DNA of 64,000 nt, taken from positions 806,001-870,000 of the forward strand of contig NZ_CP060725.1 of NCBI RefSeq assembly GCF_003797775.2, read 5' to 3'. The stretch's first letter is position 1. Each line of letters opens with the position of its first letter. Positions 25,323 through 35,406 of this stretch are shown piece after piece. Made by a program: the position numbers and the translations under genes. The notes below the pieces were generated by a model. The model searched no databases. It saw only the letters and a program-made list of their open reading frames with translations, and was not told the DNA's origin. Origin of the DNA: Sphingopyxis sp. OPL5. Lineage in GTDB: Bacteria; Pseudomonadota; Alphaproteobacteria; Sphingomonadales; Sphingomonadaceae.

Positions 25323-26617
25323 GCCGAAGCCTCCTCGCGGCGCAGCCGCCGTGCGAGCCAGAGAAAGAGAGCGATGGCGACCAGATAGAAGGGCGTCAGC
25401 GTGTAGAGCGCGGTCTGCAGCCCGTGCGCGTCGCCCTGCGCCTTGAACCAGTCGCTTGCGAAACCGACCCATGTCGGCCCGAGTCCCAGCCCGATGAAGT
25501 TCATGATGAGGAGCAGCAGCGCGCCGGCCAGCACGCGCTGGTTCGGCTTCACTTCCTCCTGCACCAGCGCGACCGATGCCGAGAGATAGAAATAGTTGAA
25601 GACCATCACGACGCTGAGCAGCGCGAGCGCCAACGGCCAGCCCGGTGCCCAGACGAAGCCGATATAGAAAGGCATCGCGACGACCAGCGACAGCGCCGGA
25701 GCGATCGCATAGCCGGCGCGCGACTTCTTCACCATGCGATCGATCACCCGCCCCGACACGATCATCCCGCCACCCATGCCGACCAGCAGCACCAGCGCGT
25801 ACCAGATCGCGACATCGCCCAGTTCCATGCCCTTTTCGCGCATCAGGAACAGCACCGCGAAATTGCCGAGGCCGTAAGTCACGAACTGCGTCGCGCCGCT
25901 ACCGAGCGCCGCGAGCATCAGGATGGGGTGCGACAGGAACATGCGCACCGTCGGCCAGAACTCCGCCTTCTCGTCCGCAGGCGAACTCGAAACCAGCGCC
26001 GCAACATCGGTCGCCCCGCGTTTTGGCTCGCTCACTGTCAGCCACACGACCAGCGCGGTGACGATGCCGATGACGCCGACCGCGATGAAGGGGATGCGCC
26101 AGCCGAAATGCTCGGCGATCGCCGCGCCGAACGCCACCCCCGCCGCAGCACCGATCGCCGGGCCGAGGTTGAAGATGCCCAGCGCCGCGGCCCGCTTGCC
26201 CGGCGGATAGGTGTCGGTGATGATCGCATAGGAGGGCGGCACGCCGCCCGCCTCGCCAAAGCCGACGACCATGCGCGCGATCGCGAGCTGGGTATAATTG
26301 GCCGCCATCCCGCACGCGACGGTCGCACCGCTCCACACCGCGCAGGCGAGCGACAGCACCCCGACGCGGCTGGTCCTGTCGGCGAACCAGCCGACCGGGA
26401 TCGCGATGAAGCAATAGAACATCGCGAAATAGAGACCGCTGATCAGCCCGAGCTGGCCGTCGCTGATCTGGAGCGCATCCTGGATCGGCTTGGCGAGGAT
26501 CGACAGCAGCTGGCGGTCGAGGAAGTTCAGCACATAGACGAAGCAGAGCATCCCCAGCACGAAGCCGGGCTGCGCGGCCGGCTTCGTGGCGGTGGACGGG
26601 AGCGTGCCGGTCGCCAC
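25319..26617 (-). CDS. Major facilitator superfamily transporter
   Basis: A 432-residue transporter with about twelve membrane helices. The loop between helices 2 and 3 reads GWFADRTSRVGVL, the MFS motif A. The family resembles spinster-like and aromatic-acid or hexuronate MFS carriers. It lies three bases after the TonB receptor stop and overlaps the esterase gene. It probably moves the esterase product across the inner membrane (inference). Confidence 0.87.
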   Translation of the reverse strand: MATGTLPSTATKPAAQPGFVLGMLCFVYVLNFLDRQLLSILAKPIQDALQISDGQLGLISGLYFAMFYCFIAIPVGWFADRTSRVGVLSLACAVWSGATVACGMAANYTQLAIARMVVGFGEAGGVPPSYAIITDTYPPGKRAAALGIFNLGPAIGAAAGVAFGAAIAEHFGWRIPFIAVGVIGIVTALVVWLTVSEPKRGATDVAALVSSSPADEKAEFWPTVRMFLSHPILMLAALGSGATQFVTYGLGNFAVLFLMREKGMELGDVAIWYALVLLVGMGGGMIVSGRVIDRMVKKSRAGYAIAPALSLVVAMPFYIGFVWAPGWPLALALLSVVMVFNYFYLSASVALVQEEVKPNQRVLAGALLLLIMNFIGLGLGPTWVGFASDWFKAQGDAHGLQTALYTLTPFYLVAIALFLWLARRLRREEASA

Positions 26618-26620
26618 GGC

Positions 26621-28960
26621 TTAGAGACTGTAGCCGAGACGAATGCCGAAGGTGCGCGGCCGCATCGTGCCGAAGCGGCTGTTCAGGAACGCCTCGGGAT
26701 GGATGTAGGTGATCGAATGATCGTCGAAGAGATTTTCGACATAGAGCTGCGCCGACACATCGCCCTTCTTGAGCCCGAGGCTCAGGTTGACGTTGCTGTA
26801 GGCGTCGGTCTTGCCGAAAGTGGAGAGCGGTACGTTCGGCGCCCCCGGGGTATTCGGGAAGCTGCTGTTGTACGACCCGATATGCTGCGCATTGACCGCC
26901 AGCATCGCATCGACGTCCGACCCGATCTTGAAGTTATAGCTCATATAGGCCGACCCCTGGATCCGCGGCGCCGACAGCCTGTGCCCGAGCACCGCACCCG
27001 AAATCGCCGCCTCGGCGGGCGAGAGCTTGGTGATCTTGCTGTCGTTATAGGCGCCGTTGAAGCCGATCGACACCCCGGTCGCGGGGATCACGGCGACCTC
27101 GAACTCGAAGCCCTTGCTCTGCGCCGCGCCGATGTTGGTCGCGAACTGCACCGAGTCCGACACGCGGTTCGCCTGCGCCTGGATATTGCTCCAGTCGATC
27201 AGGTAAAAGGCGGTGTTGATCGACACGCGCCCGCCGAGCCAGCGGCCCTTGGCTCCGACCTCATAGCTTTTCAGGCTGTCCGACGTTGCGCCGAAAGGGA
27301 TGATGATGTCGTTGGGATCGACGATACTCGCCCGGCCGGCAAAGGCGTTGACAATCGGCGCACGGAAACCGGTCGAAAAGGTCGCATAGGTGGTGAGGTT
27401 CTCGCTCGGCTTAAACGTCGCGCTCGCTTTCCACGACGGCTTTGATCCCTTCGCCTTGACTCCAGTGACCGCGTCATATGCGGGAAAATAGTTGAAGGCG
27501 ACGTTGCGGATGTTGCCCAGCGCCACCGAGAAATAATTGAGGTCCAACGGCGGGTTGGGCGCCGGGAGAGGGATGCGCACAAAGGCGAGGTACCCACCCG
27601 CCTCGGTAAAGCCCTGCGCCGAGGTCTCGCCGTAACGCATGCCGCCCGTCAGCCAGAACTTGTCCGAGAAGCGATAGGTCAGCTCGCCAAAGCCCGCGAG
27701 TTCCTTGCTGAGCGAATGCGTATATTGCTTCTGATAATATTTGTCGGGCAACCCAGTGTAGTTGCGTTCTGCCAGGAAGGCCAAGCTCGAGCGGTAGAAA
27801 TAATCGACGTCGCGGCGGCGATCGAGATAGAAGCCGCCGACCACGAACTGGAACGGGCCGTCGAGCGTCGAGGCAAGCCGCGTTTCCTGCACGAACACCT
27901 TGTCATAGCCATCGGCGTCGAGGCCGAAGGCAATCGGCGCGCCCGGGAACGAGCCGGGCTGAAAGGTGCCGGCGAGGTCGACGTAGAAACGCTGCTCGAA
28001 ATCCGAATAGGTTGACGAACTGGTGAGTTTGGCGAAATCGAACTCATAGTCGATCGTCGCGTTCGCAATCAGCTGCTTGCCGGTGAAGCGGTCGGGCTCG
28101 TCCGACACGCGCTTGTTGCGCCCCAGCGACGGGCTGGTCAGCGAGCTGTCCTTGGGGTTGCTATATTCGTAGCTGCCGAGCAGCTTGATCGACAACCGGT
28201 CGGTCGGTTTCCACAGCAGGGTCGCGCGACCGCCATAATCGATCAGCGTGTTCGAATTCTTCACGCCGGTCCCGACATTGTCGAGATAGCCTTCCTCGTC
28301 GCGGTAAAAACCGACGACGCGCAGCGCCAGCTTGTCTTCGACCAGCGGCACGTTGACCATCGCGTTATAGCGCTGGCGAACGCTGTCCGATCCGGTCAGC
28401 CCGAGATCGACCAGCGCGGCGGTGTCGAAATCGTTAAGGTCGGGGCTTTTCTGCAGGATGCGCATCGCGCCCGACAGCGAACCCGATCCGAACAACGTCC
28501 CCTGCGGCCCGCGCAGGAATTCGACGCGCTCGACGTCGAACAGATTGGGATCGACGACAGTGGTGTTACCGATCGTCGAGACCGGCAGTTCGTCGATATA
28601 GATGGCGACCGAGCTCTGCAGGTTGGCGTTATAGCCGTTGGTCGCGATGCCGCGTGCGGTGAAATTGTTGAAGTTCGCGGTCGGCTTGTTGAGCACGACG
28701 CCCGGCGTCTCGCGCCCGATGCCCTCATAACCGACGATGCCCTTTTCGGTCAGCTCTTCCTGCGAATAGGCCGAGATGCTGAGCGGCACGTCCTGGATGC
28801 GTTCGGCGCGGCGTGTGGCGGTGACGATGATCGACCCGTCGTCGCCATCCGGCTCCTCGGCCTGCGGGGCGGTGCCCCCGGCATCCTGCGCCACGGCGAT
28901 GGTCGGAACGGTGAACAGCGCGCCCGCGCACACGGACGCCAAGAAAATTGCCCTCATCAT
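26621..28960 (-). CDS. TonB-dependent outer-membrane receptor (ester module)
   Basis: Imports a large or scarce substrate across the outer membrane. The 779 residues have a signal peptide (about 1-24), a TonB box-like SIIVTATRR, a plug domain with ERVEFLRGPQGTLFGSGSLS, and a beta barrel ending GIRLGYSL. The RGPQGTLFG motif resembles receptors for complex or hydrophobic substrates. ATG at 28960 follows GGGAG; a second ATG (28957) is equally likely. It heads the module with MFS, esterase and ligase genes. The 270 bp before it holds the repeat at 29117-29208. Confidence 0.9.
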   Translation of the reverse strand: MMRAIFLASVCAGALFTVPTIAVAQDAGGTAPQAEEPDGDDGSIIVTATRRAERIQDVPLSISAYSQEELTEKGIVGYEGIGRETPGVVLNKPTANFNNFTARGIATNGYNANLQSSVAIYIDELPVSTIGNTTVVDPNLFDVERVEFLRGPQGTLFGSGSLSGAMRILQKSPDLNDFDTAALVDLGLTGSDSVRQRYNAMVNVPLVEDKLALRVVGFYRDEEGYLDNVGTGVKNSNTLIDYGGRATLLWKPTDRLSIKLLGSYEYSNPKDSSLTSPSLGRNKRVSDEPDRFTGKQLIANATIDYEFDFAKLTSSSTYSDFEQRFYVDLAGTFQPGSFPGAPIAFGLDADGYDKVFVQETRLASTLDGPFQFVVGGFYLDRRRDVDYFYRSSLAFLAERNYTGLPDKYYQKQYTHSLSKELAGFGELTYRFSDKFWLTGGMRYGETSAQGFTEAGGYLAFVRIPLPAPNPPLDLNYFSVALGNIRNVAFNYFPAYDAVTGVKAKGSKPSWKASATFKPSENLTTYATFSTGFRAPIVNAFAGRASIVDPNDIIIPFGATSDSLKSYEVGAKGRWLGGRVSINTAFYLIDWSNIQAQANRVSDSVQFATNIGAAQSKGFEFEVAVIPATGVSIGFNGAYNDSKITKLSPAEAAISGAVLGHRLSAPRIQGSAYMSYNFKIGSDVDAMLAVNAQHIGSYNSSFPNTPGAPNVPLSTFGKTDAYSNVNLSLGLKKGDVSAQLYVENLFDDHSITYIHPEAFLNSRFGTMRPRTFGIRLGYSL

Positions 28961-29116
28961 ATCTCTCCCAGCATGCGCCGATCGGGTGTCGGCGTCGGGA
29001 CGTTTATGCCGAGACTTCACGGATGAGTCAATATTCACTCTCTCGTGTGTGAATGTTGTGGGAAGGGACGAATTATGCGTAAAGTTTGGCAGAAATCATA
29101 GGCTATGAGTCGAACT

Positions 29117-29208
29117 ACCCTCACCCTTCCCACCGGCTTTGCCGGCGGGCCCCCTCCCTCTCCCGGCGGGAGAGGGAGGGAGGCGCGAAGCGCCGGAAGG
29201 GTGAGGGT
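29117..29208. repeat. REP-like element able to fold as a cloverleaf
   Basis: A perfect 14-bp outer inverted repeat (29117-29130 with 29195-29208) encloses three perfect hairpins: CCGGC-TTT-GCCGG (29133-29145), a 13-pair stem with loop GGC (29152-29180), and GGCGC-GAA-GCGCC (29182-29194). It lies 22 bp after the stop of the symporter gene, so it may end that long operon's transcript. Confidence 0.8.
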
Positions 29209-29230
29209 AAACGAATCAGGCGGGCCGAAT

Positions 29231-30943
29231 TCAGTGGTCCGCAGCCCCCGCGGCGCCGATACCGGTTTCGGCGCGGACGCGCTGCGCCGGGTAACCCGCC
29301 CGGTCGACCGCCGCGCGCCCGCTCTTGTCGGCGAGCGAGACGAGCCAGATCGCGAGGAACGCCGCGGGCATCGAGAAGATCGTCGGCGAACTGTACGGAA
29401 AGACCGGGTCGGCATGGCCGAGCACCGCGACCCAGATCGCCGGCGACAATATCGTCAGCACCAGCGCCAGCAGCACCCCGACGAAGCCGCCGACGACGAC
29501 GCCGCGCGTCGTGCAGCCATCCCACAGCAGCGACATCACCAGCACCGGGAAATTGCCCGACGCGGCGAGCGCGAAGGCAAGGCTGACCATGAAGGCGACA
29601 TTCTGCTTCTCGAATGCGATACCGAGCAGGATTGCGAGGATCGCGAGCACCGGAACGGTGTAGCGCGACACCTTGAGCTCGTCGGCCGAATTCGCCTGCC
29701 CCTTCTTGACGATCGACGCATAGATGTCGTGCGACACCGCCGACGCCCCCGACAGCGTCAGCCCCGCGACCACCGCGAGGATCGTCGCAAAGGCGACCGC
29801 GCTGACGATGCCGAGGAAGATATCGCCGCCGATCGCCGAGGCGAGATGAATCGCCGCCATGTTTCCTCCGCCGCGCAGAGAGCCGTCTGGCATCAGATAG
29901 TCGGGGTTCGACGCGACGAAGGTAATCGCGCCGAAGCCGATGATGAAGGTCAGGATATAGAAATAGCCGATCCAGCCCGTGGCCCACAGCACCGACTTGC
30001 GCGCTTGCTTCGCGTCGGGAACGGTGAAGAAGCGCATCAGGATATGCGGCAGGCCCGCGGTGCCGAACATCAGCGCCATGCCGAAGCTGATCGCCGACAG
30101 CGGGTCCTTGATGAAGCCGCCCGGCCCCATGATCGACAGGCCCTTCGCTGCCGCGTCCGCGGGCGTCGCACCCGCCGAGGCGGCAAGCCCGGTCTTCACC
30201 TCGACCGCCTTGGCGAACAGCGCCTCAGGCGAGAAGCCGAAGTTCCACAGCACCGCGAACGCCATGAAGCTCGCGCAGCCGAGCAGCATCACCGCCTTGA
30301 TGATCTGGACCCAGGTCGTCGCGATCATGCCGCCGAACAGCACATAGCAGGTCATCAGCGCGCCAACGATCAGCACCGCATAGGTATAGGGCAAGCCGAA
30401 CAGCAATTTGATCAACTGCCCCGCGCCGACCATCTGCGCGATGAGATAGAAGAGCACGACCGCGAGGGTGCTGAACGCCGCGAACAGCCGCACCGGGGTC
30501 TGCGCGAAGCGGAAGCTGACGACGTCGGCGAAGGTGTAACGGCCGAGATTGCGCAGCCGCTCGGCGAGCAGGAAAAGCAGGATCGGCCAGCCGACGAGGA
30601 AGCCCGTCGAATAGATCAGCCCGTCATAGCCGTCGGCGAAAATCTGCGCCGAAATGCCGAGGAAGGAGGCGGCCGACATATAGTCGCCGGCGATCGCGAG
30701 GCCGTTCTGGAACCCCGTGATGCCGCCGCCCGCGGTGTAGAAATCGGACGCGGTACGCACGCGCCCCGCCGCCCAGCGCGTGATGCCGAGGGTCGCGAGC
30801 ACGAAGGCGGAGAACATCAGGATCGCCGGCCAGTTCGCCGCCTGCTGCTCGGTCTGGCCGGTCAGCGCGTCGGCCGCCGCGATCGCGGGCCAGCCGAGCG
30901 CGAGCAGGATCAGCGCAGTGCGGGTGATCGGAAAGCGGCTCAT
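29231..30943 (-). CDS. actP: Acetate/cation symporter ActP
   Basis: Sodium:solute symporter family permease for acetate and similar short acids. The 570 residues have a signal-like first helix (about 5-24), the family sequence [36 protein letters not shown], and about thirteen membrane helices. The start overlaps the stop of the DUF485 gene (ATGA), the usual yjcH-actP arrangement. Here it sits at the end of a hexuronate operon, where it could recover acetate freed from acetylated pectin (inference). Confidence 0.92.
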   Translation of the reverse strand: MSRFPITRTALILLALGWPAIAAADALTGQTEQQAANWPAILMFSAFVLATLGITRWAAGRVRTASDFYTAGGGITGFQNGLAIAGDYMSAASFLGISAQIFADGYDGLIYSTGFLVGWPILLFLLAERLRNLGRYTFADVVSFRFAQTPVRLFAAFSTLAVVLFYLIAQMVGAGQLIKLLFGLPYTYAVLIVGALMTCYVLFGGMIATTWVQIIKAVMLLGCASFMAFAVLWNFGFSPEALFAKAVEVKTGLAASAGATPADAAAKGLSIMGPGGFIKDPLSAISFGMALMFGTAGLPHILMRFFTVPDAKQARKSVLWATGWIGYFYILTFIIGFGAITFVASNPDYLMPDGSLRGGGNMAAIHLASAIGGDIFLGIVSAVAFATILAVVAGLTLSGASAVSHDIYASIVKKGQANSADELKVSRYTVPVLAILAILLGIAFEKQNVAFMVSLAFALAASGNFPVLVMSLLWDGCTTRGVVVGGFVGVLLALVLTILSPAIWVAVLGHADPVFPYSSPTIFSMPAAFLAIWLVSLADKSGRAAVDRAGYPAQRVRAETGIGAAGAADH

Positions 30944-31278
30944 GCGCCATAATCCCGGCGCAGCGCATCGAGGTCGCGATCGAATATCTTGTTGGCACGG
31001 CGCACATAGAGCGCAGTGAGCAAGATGCCCGCGACGATCACTCCGAGTCCGAGCGGAATGCCGAGCGAGGTCACGCCGCTCCCCAGCGGGCGCGCGAGGA
31101 TATGCGGTTCAAACGCGATCAGCAGGATATAGCCGAAATAAATGACCAGCATGACGATCGTCAGCCGCCAGCCGAAGCGCGACCGCGTCGTCACCAGCCG
31201 TTGATAGCGTTCGTCCTGCTCAATATCGCGCGTCGCGGCGGCGGCTTGTGCCCCCTGCCCCTCTCCCCGTTGTTCCAA
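30940..31278 (-). CDS. DUF485 small membrane protein, ActP partner (YjcH-like)
   Basis: A two-helix inner-membrane protein nearly always found before actP. The conserved DUF485 region is [18 protein letters not shown], followed by helices near 35-57 and 72-93. I chose the TTG at 31278 because GGGAG lies seven bases upstream; a longer reading frame begins at another TTG (31332) with no ribosome site. It starts 58 bp after the fructuronate reductase gene. Confidence 0.82.
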   Translation of the reverse strand: MEQRGEGQGAQAAAATRDIEQDERYQRLVTTRSRFGWRLTIVMLVIYFGYILLIAFEPHILARPLGSGVTSLGIPLGLGVIVAGILLTALYVRRANKIFDRDLDALRRDYGA

Positions 31279-31336
31279 ACCGTGTCTCCCGTTTGTTGCA
31301 ACAGCTATGCGGTGATTGGCGGGCAAACCCAAGCGC

Positions 31337-32659
31337 TTATTCGGGCCGCCATTCCGAGGGCAGGACCCCGTCCGCTCCGAACAACGCCGTCATCGCATCG
31401 GGACCTGCCACGGCTTCGCGCAGCCGATCGGCGAGCGGGTCGTCGATCGGGAAAGCACCACCGCGCAAAAAGGCGATCCACGCATCGATCGCCGCGAGAA
31501 GCGACGGACAGCGCGCGCCGCGCCGCTGGTGCCAGGCGAGCGTTTCGAGCCAGCGCTGCGGGATCTTCTGGCTGCCGTCCATCGCGATCTGGATCAGCCG
31601 GTGGTCGAGCGCGGGGTTGGCGAAGCGGTCGAGCAGCGCATCGGCATAGACGGACAAATCCTGCCCCGGCGCGGCGTCGATCGTCGGCGCCGCCTCGTCG
31701 CGCATCAGGCTTTCGATGACCGGCCGGATCGCGCGATCGGCGATCGCCTGATGCACATAGGCGTGGCCGCGCCCGAGGCCGATATAGGCAAGCGCCGAAT
31801 GCGCGCCGTTGAGCAGGCGCAGCTTCGCGGTTTCATAGGGCGCGACATCGGCGACAAGCTGCGCCCCGACCGCCTCCCAGCGCGGGCGCGGGCCGGCGAA
31901 ATCATCCTCGATCACCCACTGGCTGAAACCCTCGGTGACCACCGCGCCCTCGTCGCGCACCCCGAGTTCGGCTGCGATCGTGGCGCGGTCGGCGTCGGTT
32001 GTCGCGGGGACGATGCGGTCGATCATCGTCGCGGGGCAGCGGCACGTCGCATCGAACCAGGCGGCCAGGTCGGAATGATAGGCTATCAGATACTCGCGCA
32101 TCAGCCGTCGCAGCACCGCGCCGTTGTTCGCCAGATTGTCGCAGCTGAGCAGGGTCAGGCCGGGCAGTCCGGCCGCCTTGCGCTGGACCATTCCGGCGGC
32201 GACGAAGCGGTAGAGGCTCGATACGCCCATCGCCGCGGCGAGATCGAGCGCCCCATCGGCGCCACGCAAATAGCCCTTCTCGGTGACGGTGAAGCTAACG
32301 ATATGCGTCGTCGGCGCGGCGATCGCGGCGATCACCGCCTGGCCGTCTTCGGCCGCGACGAGCACCTTCTGCACCGCACCGATCAGTCGCAGTTCGCTGC
32401 CCGCCGCGCTGCGCGTCGCGACCGAATAAAGCCCGCCCTGCGGATTGAGCTGCGCCGCGACATCGCCCGAGCGCAGCGACACGCCGACAATGCCCCAGTC
32501 GCGGTCGCCCGCACCCATCGCGTCGTCGGTGTAGAGCGCCTGATGCGCACGGTGAAAGGCGCCGATACCGATATGGACGATCCCCGGGGCCTGCGCGGCG
32601 CGGTCGTAACCCGGCACCCGCACCGACGCCGGGAGCGGCGTTTGCGCCGAAAGCCTCAC
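31337..32659 (-). CDS. uxuB: Fructuronate reductase (mannitol dehydrogenase family)
   Basis: Reduces D-fructuronate to D-mannonate with NADH. The 440 residues have the family start IVHIGIGAFHRAHQALY, then SFTVTEKGY and the catalytic stretch KLRLLNGAHSALAYIG. A GTG at 32659 overlaps the uxaC stop (GTGA), so translation is coupled. The close partner UxaC makes its substrate, and ManD at 60667 takes its product. Tagaturonate reductase activity cannot be excluded from sequence alone. Confidence 0.87.
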   Translation of the reverse strand: MRLSAQTPLPASVRVPGYDRAAQAPGIVHIGIGAFHRAHQALYTDDAMGAGDRDWGIVGVSLRSGDVAAQLNPQGGLYSVATRSAAGSELRLIGAVQKVLVAAEDGQAVIAAIAAPTTHIVSFTVTEKGYLRGADGALDLAAAMGVSSLYRFVAAGMVQRKAAGLPGLTLLSCDNLANNGAVLRRLMREYLIAYHSDLAAWFDATCRCPATMIDRIVPATTDADRATIAAELGVRDEGAVVTEGFSQWVIEDDFAGPRPRWEAVGAQLVADVAPYETAKLRLLNGAHSALAYIGLGRGHAYVHQAIADRAIRPVIESLMRDEAAPTIDAAPGQDLSVYADALLDRFANPALDHRLIQIAMDGSQKIPQRWLETLAWHQRRGARCPSLLAAIDAWIAFLRGGAFPIDDPLADRLREAVAGPDAMTALFGADGVLPSEWRPE

Positions 32660-34068
32660 AGCTTGTACGCGGCCTTGGCGAGATTGTAGCTGAGGTCGGT
32701 CGCGAGTTCGGCGGCCTCCCATTCTTCCATCCGGTGCTCGGCGACGAGTTGCGCCAGGAAACCGCAGTCGATACGCCGCGCGACGTCGTGGCGCGCCGGG
32801 ATCGAGAGAAAGGCGCGGGTGTCGTCGTTGAAGCCGACCGTGTTGTAGAAACCCGCGGTCTCGGTGACCTGATTCCGGAACCGACGCATCCCCTCGGGAC
32901 TGTCGTGGAACCACCAGGCGGGACCGAGCTTGAGCGCCGGATAATGGCCCGCCAGCGGCGCGAGTTCGCGCGCGTAGCTCGTCTCGTCGAGGGTGAAGAG
33001 GATGATCGTCAGCGCCGCCTCATTGCCATATTTGCCGAGCAACGGGCGCAGCGCATGGACATAATCGGTGCTCATCGGAATATCGGCGCCCTTGTCGCGC
33101 CCATAATGGTCGAACAGCCAGACATTGTGGTTGCGGAAGGCGCCGGGGTGGATCTGCATCACCAGCCCGTCGTCGAGGCTCATCCCCGCCATCACCGTCA
33201 GCATATGGGCGCGGAACAGCTCGGCGTCGGCGGCGCTCACCTCGCCGCGGGTGACGCGCGCGAACAGCGCCTCGGACTCGGTACGCGTCAGGTCGGCGGT
33301 CGCCGCGGTCGGATGGCCATGGTCGGTCGAGGTCGCGCCCATGCCGGCGAAAAAGGCCCGGCGCTTGCGGTGCGCGGCGATATAGCCCGCATAGCTGTAC
33401 GCGTCCTCGCCGGTCAGGTCGGAGAAGCGCGCGAGGTTCGCGTAGAAACCTTCGAAGTCGGGGTCGACCACCGGGTCGGGGCGATAGGCGGTGATCACCC
33501 GCCCCGCCCATTCGCCGCTGTCGTTCGCGGCGCGGATCACGCCATGATGCTCGAGCGTGTCGAGCGGGTTTTCGGTGGTCGCGATCACCTCGATGCCGAA
33601 GCGGTCGAACAACGCGCGCGGGCGGAAGGCCCCGGTCGCCAGCGCCTCGGTGATCCGGTCGTAATAGAGGTCCGACGTGGCCGCCTCGAACTGCACTTCG
33701 ATGCCGAACGCCTCGGCGAACACCCAGTCCATCCACATCCGCGACGGGGTGCCGCGGAACAGATGATAGCGCTCGGCGAACAGCCGCCAGCTTTCGCGCG
33801 GATCGGCAGCGGGGTTGCGAATGCCGAGCGCGTCGAGCGACACGCCCTGCGAATAGAGCATGCGAAACACATAATGATCGGGATGCAGCAGCAGCTCTGC
33901 GGCGTTGCCGAACGGCGCGTTGTCCGCGAACCAGCTGGGGTCGGTGTGTCCGTGCGGGCTGATGATCGGCAGCCCCGCGACCTCAGCATAGAGCCGCCGC
34001 GCGATATCGCGCTGCCCCGGGTCCGACGGGAACAGGCGATCGGGGTTCAGGGCGAGCGGACGGGTCAT
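32656..34068 (-). CDS. uxaC: Uronate isomerase UxaC
   Basis: Interconverts D-glucuronate and D-fructuronate, and D-galacturonate and D-tagaturonate. The 470 residues match the family length and carry the metal motif SPHGHTDP (His39, His41), HPDHYVFRMLYSQG and WWFHDSPEGMRRF. ATG at 34068 overlaps the transporter stop (ATGA). Two uronate branches can therefore start here. Confidence 0.95.
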   Translation of the reverse strand: MTRPLALNPDRLFPSDPGQRDIARRLYAEVAGLPIISPHGHTDPSWFADNAPFGNAAELLLHPDHYVFRMLYSQGVSLDALGIRNPAADPRESWRLFAERYHLFRGTPSRMWMDWVFAEAFGIEVQFEAATSDLYYDRITEALATGAFRPRALFDRFGIEVIATTENPLDTLEHHGVIRAANDSGEWAGRVITAYRPDPVVDPDFEGFYANLARFSDLTGEDAYSYAGYIAAHRKRRAFFAGMGATSTDHGHPTAATADLTRTESEALFARVTRGEVSAADAELFRAHMLTVMAGMSLDDGLVMQIHPGAFRNHNVWLFDHYGRDKGADIPMSTDYVHALRPLLGKYGNEAALTIILFTLDETSYARELAPLAGHYPALKLGPAWWFHDSPEGMRRFRNQVTETAGFYNTVGFNDDTRAFLSIPARHDVARRIDCGFLAQLVAEHRMEEWEAAELATDLSYNLAKAAYKL

Positions 34069-35381
34069 GCGGGGGCAGCATCGCTTTCTACGGTCACCGG
34101 CGCAAGCTTGGGGCTGAGCAGGTGGATCGCCAGCACCGCGAGGAAATAGACGGTGGTGCACGCGGCGAAGATGAGCGTGTAGTTGCCGCCGGTCGCGTCG
34201 AGGACGAGGCCGGTCGATTTGGCCATGATCATGCCGCCGACGCCGCCCATGAACCCGCCGAGCCCGATCACCGACCCCACCGCGCGTTTCGGGAACATGT
34301 CGGGGGGGATCGACAGGATCGTCGACGAGAAGGCCTGATGCCCGGCGAGCGCGATGCCGATCAGCACCACGGCGAGCCACATATTTTCGAGGCCGGTGAC
34401 GAACAGCAGCGGCAGGACGCAGAATCCCGCGCCCAGCATCGTGACCTTGCGCGCGAAATTGACGCTATGTCCCTGCTGAATCAGCTTCGACGAGGTCCAG
34501 CCTCCGACGATGCTGCCGACGTCGGACAGCAGATACATGATGATCATCGGCAGCAGGACGACCTTCAGGTCGACATTGTAGGTCGTGCTGAAATATTTGG
34601 GCAGCCAGAACAGCATCAGGAACCACACCGGGTCGGTCAGGAATTTGCCGACCGCAAAGGCCCAGGCTTCGCGCTTGGTGACGATCTTGCTCCAGCCGAG
34701 GCGTTCGATCTTCTCGGGCGGGTCATGCTCGATCCACGCAAGTTCGGCTTCGCTGACCTTGCCGCTCTCGCGCGGATTGCTGTACAGCCAGAGCCACAGG
34801 ACGAGCAGGATCGCGCCGAAAATACCGGTGTAGATGAAGGTCTGGCGCCAGTCGAAACCCATCCAGACCATGAACAGCCAGATGGTCGGGGCGGTCAGGA
34901 TGACCCCGATCGTCGTCGCGCTGTTGACCCAGCCGATGGCATAGGCGCGCTCCTTCTGCGGAAACCATTCGCTCGATGCCCGCACGACCGAGGGGAAATG
35001 CCCGGCCTCGCCGACGCCGAGGATGACCCGCGCCATCATGAAGGAGACGACCGACGAGGCGAAGCCATGCGCGACATGGCCGATCGTCCAGATCGAAATC
35101 GCGATCGCATAGCCGACCTTCGGCCCGAAACGGTCGATCAGCCAGCCCATCAATAGGAAGCCCATCGCATAAGCCGCCTGGAAGGCGGTGACGATGTTGC
35201 CATAATCATTCTCGGACCAGCCGAGATCGTCGCCGAGCACGGGGGCGAGAAGCCCCAGCATCGTCCGGTCGATATAATTGACCGTCGTCGCGGCAAAAAG
35301 CAGCGCGATGATCAGCCAGCGGTACCGTCCGGCCCGGGGCACCGGCGACGCCGTACCTCCGTCCGCGATTGCCTGTGCCAT
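34065..35381 (-). CDS. exuT: Hexuronate transporter, ExuT-like MFS
   Basis: Proton-driven uptake of glucuronate or galacturonate. The 438 residues have about twelve membrane helices, an N-terminal NYIDRTMLGLLAPVL typical of the anion:cation symporter group, the motif GWLIDRFGPKVGYA, and ARVILGVGEAGHFPS. It lies 25 bp after the hydratase gene and overlaps uxaC, so it is in the hexuronate operon. Confidence 0.88.
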   Translation of the reverse strand: MAQAIADGGTASPVPRAGRYRWLIIALLFAATTVNYIDRTMLGLLAPVLGDDLGWSENDYGNIVTAFQAAYAMGFLLMGWLIDRFGPKVGYAIAISIWTIGHVAHGFASSVVSFMMARVILGVGEAGHFPSVVRASSEWFPQKERAYAIGWVNSATTIGVILTAPTIWLFMVWMGFDWRQTFIYTGIFGAILLVLWLWLYSNPRESGKVSEAELAWIEHDPPEKIERLGWSKIVTKREAWAFAVGKFLTDPVWFLMLFWLPKYFSTTYNVDLKVVLLPMIIMYLLSDVGSIVGGWTSSKLIQQGHSVNFARKVTMLGAGFCVLPLLFVTGLENMWLAVVLIGIALAGHQAFSSTILSIPPDMFPKRAVGSVIGLGGFMGGVGGMIMAKSTGLVLDATGGNYTLIFAACTTVYFLAVLAIHLLSPKLAPVTVESDAAPA

Positions 35382-35406
35382 GACTCTCTCCCGTTATCGG
35401 CTCTTG

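Noticed and set aside
25310..27445. Long rightward reading frame opposite the MFS and TonB receptor genes
   Set aside because: It crosses two real genes on the other strand and has no domain or ribosome site.
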